A stretch of DNA of 64,000 nt from Akkermansiaceae bacterium (GTDB lineage Bacteria > Verrucomicrobiota > Verrucomicrobiia > Verrucomicrobiales > Akkermansiaceae), in contig CAIVKO010000213.1 in NCBI GenBank assembly GCA_903906515.1, positions 28,978 to 92,977 of the forward strand, given 5' to 3'. Below, one piece after another: positions 8,606 through 18,386 of this stretch. Position numbers and translations under genes: made by a program. The notes beneath the pieces are model-generated. The model was not told where the DNA came from. It searched no databases and worked only from the letters and a program-made list of their open reading frames with translations. How positions within the stretch are numbered: position 1 is the stretch's first letter; each line of letters starts with the position of its first letter.

Positions 8606-10711
8606 CTAGCGGCGTTTCTTTTTTTGTTCGCCGGTGGTGTCTTCGGTGGTGCCGGTTTTGGAAGTGGTTGGGTCGGGTTGACGTGTTTGTGGGCGCAGTT
8701 GGGGTGTGGGCAAGGTTGGCGGAGTCACTTGCCGGCGCGTTTCCGGTTGTGGGGTCCGGCGGACGTCGGGGGTGACCGTCCGGCTTTCGAGTGTTGGCTC
8801 GCGTTTCGGTTCGATTTGAGGAACGCGCTCACGTGGCACCTCCACCGTTTCGCGTGTTTTTGGAATCACCTGGGGCTCTACCTTCTTGCGCAGGGGAGGG
8901 TTGGTTTCGCGGATGGTTTCAGGCACGATCCTGCGGTCCTCACGGGTGTTAGGAACGATTTCCGGTTTGATGATCTTCTTGGATGGTAGGTCAGTCCGGT
9001 TCTCACGAGTGTTGGGAACGATTTCCGGTCTGATGATCTTCTTGGACGGGAGATCCGGATTGTTCTCACGAGTGTTGGGAACGATTTCCGGTCTGATGAT
9101 TTTATTGGACGGGAGATCAGTCCGGTTGTCGCGGGTGTTGGGAACGATTTCCGGTCTGGTGATTTTATTGGACGGGAGATTCGGGTTGTCCTCACGAATG
9201 TTGGGAACGATTTCCGGTTTGCGTGTTTTCCCAAGATCCGGTTTGCGGTTCTTGATGCCATCACCCACAGGGTCAATCTTTAGGGTTGAATCGGGTTTTC
9301 CCGATGATCCGTCACGATTGAGCCGATCCAGGTTCTTTCCTGAGATGTTCGGGTCGAGGCGGTTGGTGTCGCGGGAAACGCGGCGTGGTGGCGGAGCATC
9401 GTCGCCGGTCATGTTTTCGGGGCGTTTGGCTACCAGCGGGGACTTGGTGAATTTCTCGCGTGTGATCGCAGTGCCTTTGCCGGTGGCATCCGTTGGCGGA
9501 TTGTCGCGGCGTTTCTCGATTTGCTGGCGTTCCTTGCTGAAATCGCGCATTTGTTGGCGCTGCGCGACGAGTTTGTCGAGGTTCTCCTTATTCACTTTTT
9601 GGAAATGCTGGCCGGTATCGCCGCGCTCGGCGTAACGGGAGAGGGGCTGGGCGATTTCGAATTTATCGCGGCTGCCTTTACGAGCGATTTCGGGACGTGC
9701 CATCAAGGCCGCCCAGGTGTGCGGCGGGCGGGCATCCTCGTGAGTCCGGTAGAAATTGAAATCATCGCGTCTCCTGCGATCCCAATCGGGTTCACTGCGG
9801 TGTTCCCAACGGCAGTGGGCGTAGATCGGATCGTAACCGTGGCGTCCGGAATAATAGGAATACGAGGCAAAGAAGCCATGATCGTGATATCGCGGGGCAT
9901 AATAATCACCGAAATAATAGTGTCCGTATGTCGGACGCACGAAAAGGTGGTTAGAGAAAACATTCAGGCTGATCACCATGAGCGGCGTGTAAAAATAACC
10001 GGGACGTGTATAGACGTCATGATGGAACCGCACGGGGGCGAAAATCACTCCGCGGCGGGCGACATTGTAGTCCCAATATCCCCCGATGAACACATAGCCG
10101 CGGGGTGTCCATTGGTAATGTGCGGGGATCCAAATCCAGTTTGGTTGCGCCGGTTCCCAATAGCCCGGCGACCAGGCGTAGCGGCTATCACGATGGGTCC
10201 AGTTCCCTGAAATCCAGATGTGGTTTGCTGACGGGGCCGCGACGTTGGGGCCGGCATCGATCGATTTGGGTGGTTGAGGAAGGTAATCGACTTCCTGGGT
10301 TTCCTCGTCCGCCCAATAGCCGGATGTCCATTGCCATTGGCTCTCCACTTGGCCCCAATATCCTGGCACCCACTGGCGGCCCGGTGGGAGGTTTCTCCAG
10401 ATGCCGCTGATCCAGATAAAATCGCTCTGATCCTCATCCCATCCCCAGTAGCCTGGGATCCATGAGACGTTATCGCCGTCAGGACGTTGTTCCGGCGGGA
10501 TTTCCTCAATCAGTTCGGGAGGAGCCTTCTGCACCAAGACACCCGCTTCCGGATTGAAACTGACTGATGCGGCGAAAGCCTCGTGAACGGGCCCGCGGGT
10601 AAGTTCCTCCACCTCTTGTTCTTGGGCGTTGGTCCGCATCGGCGTGAGCAGCGCAGCTCCGACTATCCATGCGGAAAGTGCGCCTATAATCGTGTAATGT
10701 CCCAGTTTCAT
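8606..10711 (-). CDS. Exported WXXGXW-repeat protein with C-terminal EIVPNTRE repeats
   Basis: 701 aa; signal peptide; multiple W(I/V)(P/S)GYW and WISGxW repeats in N half; basic C-terminal repeat tail. Confidence 0.85.
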   Translation of the reverse strand: MKLGHYTIIGALSAWIVGAALLTPMRTNAQEQEVEELTRGPVHEAFAASVSFNPEAGVLVQKAPPELIEEIPPEQRPDGDNVSWIPGYWGWDEDQSDFIWISGIWRNLPPGRQWVPGYWGQVESQWQWTSGYWADEETQEVDYLPQPPKSIDAGPNVAAPSANHIWISGNWTHRDSRYAWSPGYWEPAQPNWIWIPAHYQWTPRGYVFIGGYWDYNVARRGVIFAPVRFHHDVYTRPGYFYTPLMVISLNVFSNHLFVRPTYGHYYFGDYYAPRYHDHGFFASYSYYSGRHGYDPIYAHCRWEHRSEPDWDRRRRDDFNFYRTHEDARPPHTWAALMARPEIARKGSRDKFEIAQPLSRYAERGDTGQHFQKVNKENLDKLVAQRQQMRDFSKERQQIEKRRDNPPTDATGKGTAITREKFTKSPLVAKRPENMTGDDAPPPRRVSRDTNRLDPNISGKNLDRLNRDGSSGKPDSTLKIDPVGDGIKNRKPDLGKTRKPEIVPNIREDNPNLPSNKITRPEIVPNTRDNRTDLPSNKIIRPEIVPNTRENNPDLPSKKIIRPEIVPNTRENRTDLPSKKIIKPEIVPNTREDRRIVPETIRETNPPLRKKVEPQVIPKTRETVEVPRERVPQIEPKREPTLESRTVTPDVRRTPQPETRRQVTPPTLPTPQLRPQTRQPDPTTSKTGTTEDTTGEQKKKRR
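8925..9225 (-). repeat. 63-bp (21-aa) tandem coding repeat, about 5 copies
   Basis: RPEIVPNTRDNRTDLPSNKII-type unit; the GGAAC landmark recurs at about 8952, 9015, 9078, 9141, 9204 (63-bp spacing). Confidence 0.85.
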
Positions 10712-11195
10712 GATGTGAATGCAGTTGAATTTCGTGGAAAGACCTCCAGATACGGACGAGTGTAGCGAATATTTTATTCAGCGCAAAACATATTGCTGCC
10801 GATTGTTAAGGCGAATCGAACGGATCCCGTGATTTCAATTTTGGCCCAATGATGTTGGGGTGGGAACATATGAAACCTGCAAATCATTCGGACGATCGTC
10901 GCCATGATTTGCTAACAGATTTATCGGCTGTTGGGATTGGATGACCGGATCGCAAAGATGGGACTGGCGTGTTGTCTTTTCTTGGGCTGCTTTTTTCATG
11001 GAATTCACCCTACCTGGGTTTGATTTGCCCCCTTTGTTAAGCGGGCGAAAACGGACTCCGCGAAAATTGTACTGTGCAAAAATTGCCCTTGGCAAAGCCG
11101 GATCGTGGGTTATGGTCGCCGGGCGGCGGACAGGCGTTCTTTTTACGCAGGCTTTCACGCCGTAATTTCCTGAAAATCAACACCCGAAACCTCAA

Positions 11196-12377
11196 ATGGC
11201 AACATCTAACGTATCATCTGAAATGGTCAACTTTGATACCTCAATCGAAGGGCTCGACCCGGCTTCCGTTCACAAAGTCACGCTGGCCAGCGGGGCTGTC
11301 ATGCCGATCGCGGGATTTGGCACTTTCCATTCCGACTGGGCACAGGATTACATGAAGGATGCGACCGTCGAGGCGATCCGGGTTGGGTGGAGGCACCTCG
11401 ATACCGCCCGGGCCTACGAGAATGAGGAAGTGGTGGGCGAGGCGATCCGTGAAGCGATTGCCAAAGGCTACATTGCCTCGCGTGACGAGTTGTTCATCAC
11501 CGCCAAGCTTTGGAACGGCCATATGAGCAAGAAGGATGTGGAGCCAGCGTTGGATTATACGCTTCGTGCGCTGGGCGTGGACAAGGTTGACATGTATCTC
11601 AACCACTGGCCGTGGCCCAATGTCCACACTCCCGGTTGCTCGGGCGATCACCGGAACCCCGATGCTATTCCCTACATCCACGAATGTTTCATGGAAACCT
11701 GGGGCGAAATCGTCCGCCTCAAGAAGGCCGGCAAGATTGTCGATATCGGTACTTCCAACCACACCGAAGCGGATTTGAAGCTCTTGTTCCGCGACACCGA
11801 TGAGTTCTCACGTCCGGTGGTCAATCAGATGGAAATGCACCCGTTGTTCCAGCAGACCGAACTCCGCCGTTACATGGAAAGTCAGGGTATCGTTTGCACC
11901 GGTTACATGTCGCTCGGTTCGCCGAATCGTCCGGGCCGCGACCGTTTCAAGGAACATCGCGCGGATATGTTCGACCCGCTCATCCAGTCCTTCGCCAAGC
12001 AAAACGGCATGTCGCTAGCCAAGGTCTGCCTCAACTGGGCCTACCAGCGGGAAAATAAATCCGGCGGCTATGTTGCCATGGCGACCCGCACCGACTGGAT
12101 TGTGGACAACCTCAGCGCCGCTACCCAGGATTTCCTAACACCCGCGCAGATGCTGGCCATTTCAGGTGATGATACGCCTGAGCATCCCGGGATTGACGCT
12201 AATAACCGTTTGATCTGGGGTCAGGTGTTCCTATGGCCAGAAGCTTTGGGAGATTGGCGCGTGCTGTGGAACGACAGCCAGGTTTTCGAGACCAAGGCCG
12301 ACTATGCCAAATTCAAGAAGTCGTTCAACGACCATTACAAGGTTTGGCAGGAAACCGCAGTGTGTGCGCCACACTAA
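11196..12377 (+). CDS. Aldo/keto reductase
   Basis: 393 aa; GWRHLDTARAYENEEVVGEAIREA, DMYLNHWPWP, IGTSNHTEADL motifs. Confidence 0.9.
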   Translation: MATSNVSSEMVNFDTSIEGLDPASVHKVTLASGAVMPIAGFGTFHSDWAQDYMKDATVEAIRVGWRHLDTARAYENEEVVGEAIREAIAKGYIASRDELFITAKLWNGHMSKKDVEPALDYTLRALGVDKVDMYLNHWPWPNVHTPGCSGDHRNPDAIPYIHECFMETWGEIVRLKKAGKIVDIGTSNHTEADLKLLFRDTDEFSRPVVNQMEMHPLFQQTELRRYMESQGIVCTGYMSLGSPNRPGRDRFKEHRADMFDPLIQSFAKQNGMSLAKVCLNWAYQRENKSGGYVAMATRTDWIVDNLSAATQDFLTPAQMLAISGDDTPEHPGIDANNRLIWGQVFLWPEALGDWRVLWNDSQVFETKADYAKFKKSFNDHYKVWQETAVCAPH

Positions 12378-12395
12378 TCTTCACTTCCCAATCCC

Positions 12396-12812
12396 ATGAA
12401 AGAAGTCGGAATTGTGAATAGGGAGTTGGCCAGGCTGATCTCAGAGCAAGGTCACGGAGATCTCCTGATGGTGGTGGACGCAGGGTTTGCCATTCCAAAA
12501 GGGGCTGATGTGGTTGATATCTCGCTCAGTGAAAACTGTCCGATGGTCATCGACACGTTGAAGGAATTGAAAAAGTTCTTCTCGGTCGAAAAACTGATTT
12601 TTGCCAACGACACCAAGTCCGTGAGTCCGACCTTGTTCAACAACATCAGAAAGTTGTTCGGCAAAAGCATGCCCGTGGAAATGGTGACTCACCCGCAGAT
12701 CAAGGAAATGAGTCACAAGGTCAAGGCGGTGATCCGCACCGGTGATTTCACCGCTTACGCCAATGTGATCCTGGTTTCCGGAGCGGGTCCGCGTTGGTTC
12801 TGTGAAAAGTGA
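12396..12812 (+). CDS. rbsD: RbsD/FucU family sugar mutarotase (D-ribose pyranase-like)
   Basis: 138 aa; GIVNRELARLISEQGHGDLLMVVDAGFAIP and VIRTGDFTAYANVILVSG, RbsD-like. Confidence 0.75.
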   Translation: MKEVGIVNRELARLISEQGHGDLLMVVDAGFAIPKGADVVDISLSENCPMVIDTLKELKKFFSVEKLIFANDTKSVSPTLFNNIRKLFGKSMPVEMVTHPQIKEMSHKVKAVIRTGDFTAYANVILVSGAGPRWFCEK

Positions 12813-12853
12813 TTTTTCCCGACAAAGGCAGATAACAAAACGTTAGATATTTT

Positions 12854-13876
12854 ATGAAACAAGCAATCATGACATCTCCCGGCATCATCGAATTTGGTGA
12901 TGCCCCAGCTCCCGGTAAATTGGCATCCAACGAGGTCCTGCTCAAGATCCAGCGCATTGGTGTTTGCGGGTCGGACATCCATGTGTTCCATGGCGAGCAT
13001 CCGGCAACGCCCTATCCGGTGGTGCAAGGCCATGAATACTCGGCATCCATCGAGGCTATTGGAGAGGGAGTGACCAAGGCCAAGGTCGGCCAGCGTGCCA
13101 CAGCCCGGCCGCAATTGGTTTGCGGTAAGTGCGGTCCATGTTTGCGCGGGCAATACAATGCCTGCCAGGAACTCAAGGTGCAGGGATTCCAAGCTCCCGG
13201 CGTGGCTCAGGAGTTTTTCGTGGTTCCGGAAGACCGCCTTGTGGTTTTCCCGGATTCCATGAGTTATGAAAAAGGTGCCATGATTGAACCGGCCGCCGTC
13301 GGTGCCCACTCAACCGCCCGCGCAACGGATCTCAAAGGCAAGAACGTGGTTGTCTCCGGTGCGGGCACCATCGGCAACCTGGTCGCGCAATTCGCCCTGC
13401 AACGTGGTGCCAAGAAAGTTCTCATCACCGATGTGATGAATTTCAAACTCGAAAAGGCCAAGGAATGTGGCATTGAATACACTCTGAATATTCTCGAAAC
13501 CCCGTTCAAGGAAGGTGCCCAGGCGGTTTTTGGCGACGAGGGATTCCAAGTCGGCTTTGAAGCGGCCGGTGTCCAGGCCTCACTCGACACCCTGATCGGC
13601 AATGTCGAAAAAGGCGGTGAAGTGGTCATTCTCGGTGTGTATTCCAAGAATCCGACCATCAACATGTATTACGTTGGCGAACACGAATTGAATGTCTTCG
13701 GCTCGATGATGTATCGGCACGAGGATTACGTCGAAGCGGCTTCACTCATCGCGCAAGGCAAGATCATTCTCGATCCCCTCGTCTCGAAGCATTTTCCATT
13801 CGAGCAATACCTCGAAGCCTACAACTACATCGGCGACAACGCCGATAAGGTGATGAAGGTGATGATCGATCTTTGA
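12854..13876 (+). CDS. Zinc-dependent alcohol/polyol dehydrogenase (MDR family)
   Basis: 340 aa; GVCGSDIHVFHGEHP, GHEYSASIEAIGEGV, CGKCGPCLRGQYNAC zinc motif, VVSGAGTIGNLVAQFA Rossmann. Confidence 0.9.
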   Translation: MKQAIMTSPGIIEFGDAPAPGKLASNEVLLKIQRIGVCGSDIHVFHGEHPATPYPVVQGHEYSASIEAIGEGVTKAKVGQRATARPQLVCGKCGPCLRGQYNACQELKVQGFQAPGVAQEFFVVPEDRLVVFPDSMSYEKGAMIEPAAVGAHSTARATDLKGKNVVVSGAGTIGNLVAQFALQRGAKKVLITDVMNFKLEKAKECGIEYTLNILETPFKEGAQAVFGDEGFQVGFEAAGVQASLDTLIGNVEKGGEVVILGVYSKNPTINMYYVGEHELNVFGSMMYRHEDYVEAASLIAQGKIILDPLVSKHFPFEQYLEAYNYIGDNADKVMKVMIDL

Positions 13877-13894
13877 GGAAAGCCCGGAGGTGCG

Positions 13895-13981
13895 CTGTAG
13901 CGGCGGTCTGCGACCGTCGATGTCCGTGACAAGAGGTTTCCAGCGGCGGTCATAGACCGCCGCTACAGACCGCCGCTACAG
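13895..13981. repeat. Paired palindromic intergenic repeat (GTAGCGGCGGTC family), candidate bidirectional terminator
   Basis: Left arm CTGTAGCGGCGGTCTGCGACCGTCG; right arm CGGCGGTCATAGACCGCCGCTACAG plus an extra ACCGCCGCTACAG. Lies between convergent genes. Confidence 0.75.
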
Positions 13982-13990
13982 TTCCCATGC

Positions 13991-15724
13991 TCAATGCAGC
14001 CAGACGTAGAGCACGCCAACGACCGCCAGCAGAATGAGTGTCACCACCCGTGGATCGCTGGCTCCGGTGATGCGTCCCTTGAGGAATGCCAGCGGGTGAT
14101 CCCAGCAGACTTTGGCGACTTCCTCCGCAGGCATCGGCGGAGTTATCAGACTGGTGATGATGTAGATGGCAATGCAGAACAAAGTGATAATCGGGCCCAC
14201 GAGCATGAAGGGCACTCCAATATGAAACGCGGGATCTGAAATCAGGCCGGAAAATTCCGGGCCCGCCTTGTCAGCGCCGACAATCATTTTTCCGATGATT
14301 GGCATGTCCACCAGGAAATAGATGACGCCGATCAAGGATCCGACATAGAGTGTGGTCATCGCCGCTTGTTTGGTCCCGCGTTTCCACATGACACCCAATA
14401 CGAAGACGGTCGTCACCGCCGGGGCGAAGGTCATGGGAATCTTGTTGATGGCCTCGAAGATCGTGCCGAATTGTCCGCCCTGGGTGGACCAGAGCATCGC
14501 CAGCACCATGATCACTCCGGTGGCGATACGTCCGATCACCACCGTTTGCTTGTCGCTGGTTTCGGGGCGCACGCGTTTGACGATGTCTAACGAAATAAGG
14601 GTGGCGCAGCTGTTGAGAGCGGCGGCCATGCAGCTCATCAGGGCGGCGGCCATGCCGGCGGCGAGTAAGCCCTTGAGTCCGACGGGGATGAGATGGTTGA
14701 TCAAGGTGGGCAGCATCTTGTTGTAATCCGGTTTCAACGTGTCCTCGACATTTGGTAGATCGAACGCATGCCCCTTCCACAGTGCATAACCGATCACGCC
14801 CGGCAGCACCATCAGGAACACCGGGGTGATTTTGAGGAAACCGGCAAACAACGCGCCGTTTTGTCCATCCTTCAAGCTCTTGGCCCCGAGGACCCGCTGG
14901 ACGTGCGTTTGGTCGGCGCACCAATACCAGATGCCGAGAATCGGGTATCCCAGCAGCACACTGAGCCAGGAAAACTCGTTCAAGTTTCCTTTGGCGTTGA
15001 TGATGGGTTGCAGCATGTTCATCTGTCCGGGGGCGACAGCCGCCTTGAGGCCGGCGACATCGGTGATGCCGACACCCGGCAGCGCCTTGATGCCCAACAC
15101 CGTTACCAGAATCGCACCGCCCAGCAGCAGGCAAACCTGGATGTTTTCCGTCATCACGACGGCTTTCAGTCCGCCGAGAATGGTGTAGGTCACGGTGAAC
15201 AGCGAAAGCACGATGATGGTATAGATCATCGGCACGCCGAGGAAGCTCTCGAACACTTTTGCCGCGGCAAACAGGCTGATGCCGATGTGAATGAGCAGCG
15301 CTCCGAGCAGGCCGATGACGGCAAGAAATGTGCGGGCCTGCGAGCAATAGCGCCGCTCCATGAATTCCGGCAGGGTGGAAACCTTGGAGTTGATATAGAA
15401 CGGCGCGAAGACCAGCGCCAGCATCATCAAGGTGAAACACGCCATCCATTCGAAGTTGCCGATTACCATGCCTTCCTTGGCACCGCCGGCGGCGAGACCC
15501 ACCAAGTGAATGGTGGAAATGTTCGAAGTGAAAACCGCAGCGCCAACCGTGAACCAACCGAGCGACTTGTTTGCCAGAAAGTATTGTTGGGATGAGGTGT
15601 TTTTCCGGTAACCGATCCAAATACCGAAGGCGGTGATGCCGATCAGGTAGATGGCAATGACGGCTACATCGATGGGAGATACAGCTACGGAAGTGGTGGC
15701 AAGCACGCTTGATAAGACACTCAT
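13991..15724 (-). CDS. Sodium:solute symporter (SSS family)
   Basis: 577 aa multi-TM; FTSNISTIHLVGLAAGGAKEG, GMAAALMSCMAAALNSCATL, WYWCADQTHVQRVLGAKSLKDGQ. Confidence 0.92.
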   Translation of the reverse strand: MSVLSSVLATTSVAVSPIDVAVIAIYLIGITAFGIWIGYRKNTSSQQYFLANKSLGWFTVGAAVFTSNISTIHLVGLAAGGAKEGMVIGNFEWMACFTLMMLALVFAPFYINSKVSTLPEFMERRYCSQARTFLAVIGLLGALLIHIGISLFAAAKVFESFLGVPMIYTIIVLSLFTVTYTILGGLKAVVMTENIQVCLLLGGAILVTVLGIKALPGVGITDVAGLKAAVAPGQMNMLQPIINAKGNLNEFSWLSVLLGYPILGIWYWCADQTHVQRVLGAKSLKDGQNGALFAGFLKITPVFLMVLPGVIGYALWKGHAFDLPNVEDTLKPDYNKMLPTLINHLIPVGLKGLLAAGMAAALMSCMAAALNSCATLISLDIVKRVRPETSDKQTVVIGRIATGVIMVLAMLWSTQGGQFGTIFEAINKIPMTFAPAVTTVFVLGVMWKRGTKQAAMTTLYVGSLIGVIYFLVDMPIIGKMIVGADKAGPEFSGLISDPAFHIGVPFMLVGPIITLFCIAIYIITSLITPPMPAEEVAKVCWDHPLAFLKGRITGASDPRVVTLILLAVVGVLYVWLH

Positions 15725-15766
15725 GTTGTTGTGTTTATGATTGGGGTTGGGTTATTGGAGCTAAAC

Positions 15767-16807
15767 CTAGCTGATCTGGATTTGTACTTTGACGACATCG
15801 TCTTTCGCGAATGCACGCTGCATGGCTTCGGAAAATTTTTCCAGCGGAAAAATCTCGCTGATCAGGGGTTCCAGATTCACGCGGCCGGTCTCGACCAGGC
15901 GAATAGCCTCGTCGAATACGTTGCCATAACGGAAGGAACCGATGAAGCGGATTTCATTGGCCATGATTTGGTTGGCCGGCAGCGGCACATCATCCGCGCC
16001 CAGCGTGCCGATTTGCACGATCGTGCCGCCGCGGCGAACGAGATGGAAGGCCTGTCGCAATGCCGGAGGTGCTCCGGAAGCTTCAAAAATCACATCGAAC
16101 CCGGTGCCCGTCAGCGAGCGCACTTGCTCGGAAAGGTCTTTGTCGGCTGGATCCAGCACGAAGTCCGCGCCATGTTTGAGTGCCTCCTCGCGTCGGCCTG
16201 CGACCACGTCGCTGAGAGCCACCGGAGTCGCTCCGAAGGCCCGTGCGGCGATGAGCACCAGCAGTCCGATTGGTCCGCCGCCGGTGACGAGCACCCGTTT
16301 TCCTGCTATCGAGCCGGCTTGTTTCAAGGCGTGCAAGGCGACAGCGAAGGGTTCCATCATCGCTCCGAGGCCATCCGACATGTGCGCAGGCAGGACGTGG
16401 CATTGATCCGCACGGACGGTGACAAACTCGGCAAATGCGCCATCGGTCGGTGGGGTGGTGCTGGCGCTGCCGAGCATGATCGTCTTTCGGCAGAGGTTGC
16501 CGCGTCCGGATTTGCAGTCATCGCAAAAACCGCAGGCGCGGGCCGGATTGACCGTCACGCGTGCGCCGATGGCGGGGAAAGTGACGTCTTGAGCGACCTC
16601 GACCACCTCGGCGGTCAATTCATGGCCGAGAATAAAAGGCCGGTTGGGTACAAAGGCACCGCAGCAGCCGTGCTCGAAGTAATGCATATCCGACCCGCAA
16701 ATCCCCACTTGGCGGACGCGCAACAACACCATCCCAGGTCCGGTTTTCGGGCGCGCCACTTGTTCAAGCCGGAGATCTTTCGCACCGTGGAGCACATTTG
16801 CCCACAT
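15767..16807 (-). CDS. Zinc-dependent dehydrogenase (L-idonate 5-dehydrogenase-like)
   Basis: From MWANVLHGAKDLRL; QVGICGSDMHYFEHGCCGAF, GHELTAEVVEV, CGFCDDCKSGRGNLC. Confidence 0.8.
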   Translation of the reverse strand: MWANVLHGAKDLRLEQVARPKTGPGMVLLRVRQVGICGSDMHYFEHGCCGAFVPNRPFILGHELTAEVVEVAQDVTFPAIGARVTVNPARACGFCDDCKSGRGNLCRKTIMLGSASTTPPTDGAFAEFVTVRADQCHVLPAHMSDGLGAMMEPFAVALHALKQAGSIAGKRVLVTGGGPIGLLVLIAARAFGATPVALSDVVAGRREEALKHGADFVLDPADKDLSEQVRSLTGTGFDVIFEASGAPPALRQAFHLVRRGGTIVQIGTLGADDVPLPANQIMANEIRFIGSFRYGNVFDEAIRLVETGRVNLEPLISEIFPLEKFSEAMQRAFAKDDVVKVQIQIS

Positions 16808-16937
16808 GGTTTTGTCCTTCAATGGGTGCTGACTGTTCAAGGAACGAATTTCTATGCAAGCGGTGATTGCGGAGCAACTGCCATTTTGCGGTGGCTTGGT
16901 CCCAATTTGCGCGGCGGTGGTTGCAGAGGAAGATGGG

Positions 16938-17058
16938 AACCACGAAAATCACGAAAAGGCACGAAAACTTAATGGATTGCTGGCGGAGGTTCGCTCACCT
17001 CCCAGGTTAGAGGCTTAGCCTTCCCAACTCTATTGTTTTTAGTGAACTTTCGTGGTTT
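16938..17058. repeat. Intergenic CACGAAAA repeat with inverted ends
   Basis: AACCACGAAAATCACGAAAAGGCACGAAAACT and TTTCGTGGTTTTT; three near-10-bp CACGAAAA units on the left. Confidence 0.5.
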
Positions 17059-17076
17059 TTATTTCGGAATCTAGGG

Positions 17077-18075
17077 TTACAAGGCGACTTTGGTGCCGAG
17101 GCCGAGTTGTTCCGCATTGGCCAGAACGCAACTTGCAGCCGCTAGGTCCTGAATGGCAATGCCCACGGATTTGAAAAATGTGATGGCACCGGGGTCGGTG
17201 CGCCCCGGCTTGGTGCCGGCGACGATTTCACCGAGTTCGGCGCGGATATGGTCGAAATGGATCAGGCCGGCTTGCAACGGCAGGATTAGGTCGCCGGCCT
17301 CTTCCCAAGCCGCATCCAATTGGTCCACCACGACGTGGGCCCGAGCTACGGTTTCCGGAGGAATTTCCCGCATGTGCGGTTTGTAGGATCCGATGGCATT
17401 GATGTGCGTTCCTGCCGCCAACTCGTTGTGGGTGAAAACCGGGGTGGCGGAGGTGGTCGCCGTGCAGACGATATCCGCGCCATCGAGGGCTTGAGCGGAT
17501 GTGGTGGCCACGGTCACGGAAATACTGAGTTCCATAGCGGTTTCCCTTGCAAATGTGGCGGCGAATTCTGGGTTCTGATCAAAGACCCGGGCCTCCCGGA
17601 TGGGCCTGACGGCGCACATCGCTTCCAATTGGGTGCGGGCCTGGTTTCCGGCACCGAAAATCGCGACCTGCCGGGCGTCTTGTCGGGCTAGGAAATCGGA
17701 CGCGGCTCCGGACGCGGCTCCGGATCGAATGGCGGTGAGCGCAGTGCCCTCCATGATCGCCAGAGGACAGCCCGTGGTGGCATCGAACAGCATGACCATG
17801 GCTTGAATGAAGGGTAATTTGATCGCCGGGTTGTTCCCGAAAAGCGTGATGACCTTCAGGCTGAAACGCGCCGTGTCAGGGCTGTATGCGGGCATGACCA
17901 GCACATCGCCCGGGTGTTCTCCGGTCATGGTGAGATGCGTGCGGAGCGGGACGACGGCTCGATTTTCGGAAAGCTCCCGGAACGCGGACTTCATCGAATC
18001 AATGGCTTCCTTCATGGGAAGGGCGCGCCGAACGTCGGCGGCTGATAGAAACCGGATCGTCTGTGGATCATTCAT
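17077..18075 (-). CDS. Ornithine cyclodeaminase/mu-crystallin family protein
   Basis: From MNDPQTIRFLSAADVRRAL; GTALTAIRSGAASGAASDFLAR, VAIFGAGNQARTQLEAM. Confidence 0.88.
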   Translation of the reverse strand: MNDPQTIRFLSAADVRRALPMKEAIDSMKSAFRELSENRAVVPLRTHLTMTGEHPGDVLVMPAYSPDTARFSLKVITLFGNNPAIKLPFIQAMVMLFDATTGCPLAIMEGTALTAIRSGAASGAASDFLARQDARQVAIFGAGNQARTQLEAMCAVRPIREARVFDQNPEFAATFARETAMELSISVTVATTSAQALDGADIVCTATTSATPVFTHNELAAGTHINAIGSYKPHMREIPPETVARAHVVVDQLDAAWEEAGDLILPLQAGLIHFDHIRAELGEIVAGTKPGRTDPGAITFFKSVGIAIQDLAAASCVLANAEQLGLGTKVAL

Positions 18076-18386
18076 GGATTTGTGGTGATTGAAACGTTCA
18101 CACGAGGCATGCAACACTCGTGTGGCGGTAGGTTATGGTGAAATGGATGGGAAAACTGACAGGGCAGATGTCCCTAATCCAGTGAAATCACCATAATTTC
18201 AAGGTGTCATGAAATAGGACAAGATCACGCGATTTCCATCAGTCTGGTTTGGCGTCATTGGCAGTTTGGTGGTGAAAAATCTCGTCTTTCCGGGTTCATC
18301 GTCGAAACATCCCGGGTAGGCGACTCGTAGGGATGTTTCCACATTTTCGCCCCCATCGATCTCATTCCAACACCCAACACTCAGAC

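Noticed and set aside
8886-9635. 249-aa plus-strand repeat ORF (SRVLGTISGLMIFLDGRS)
   Set aside because: Antisense translation of the 63-bp repeats of the WXXGXW protein; no supporting start context or homology.
14271-15620. 449-aa minus-strand ORF inside the SSS symporter
   Set aside because: Alternate-frame Arg/His/Gly-rich shadow of a high-GC coding region; the 13991..15724 frame is a textbook SSS protein.
15731-16972. 413-aa plus-strand ORF
   Set aside because: Antisense of the Zn-dehydrogenase at 15767..16807; composition is low-information.
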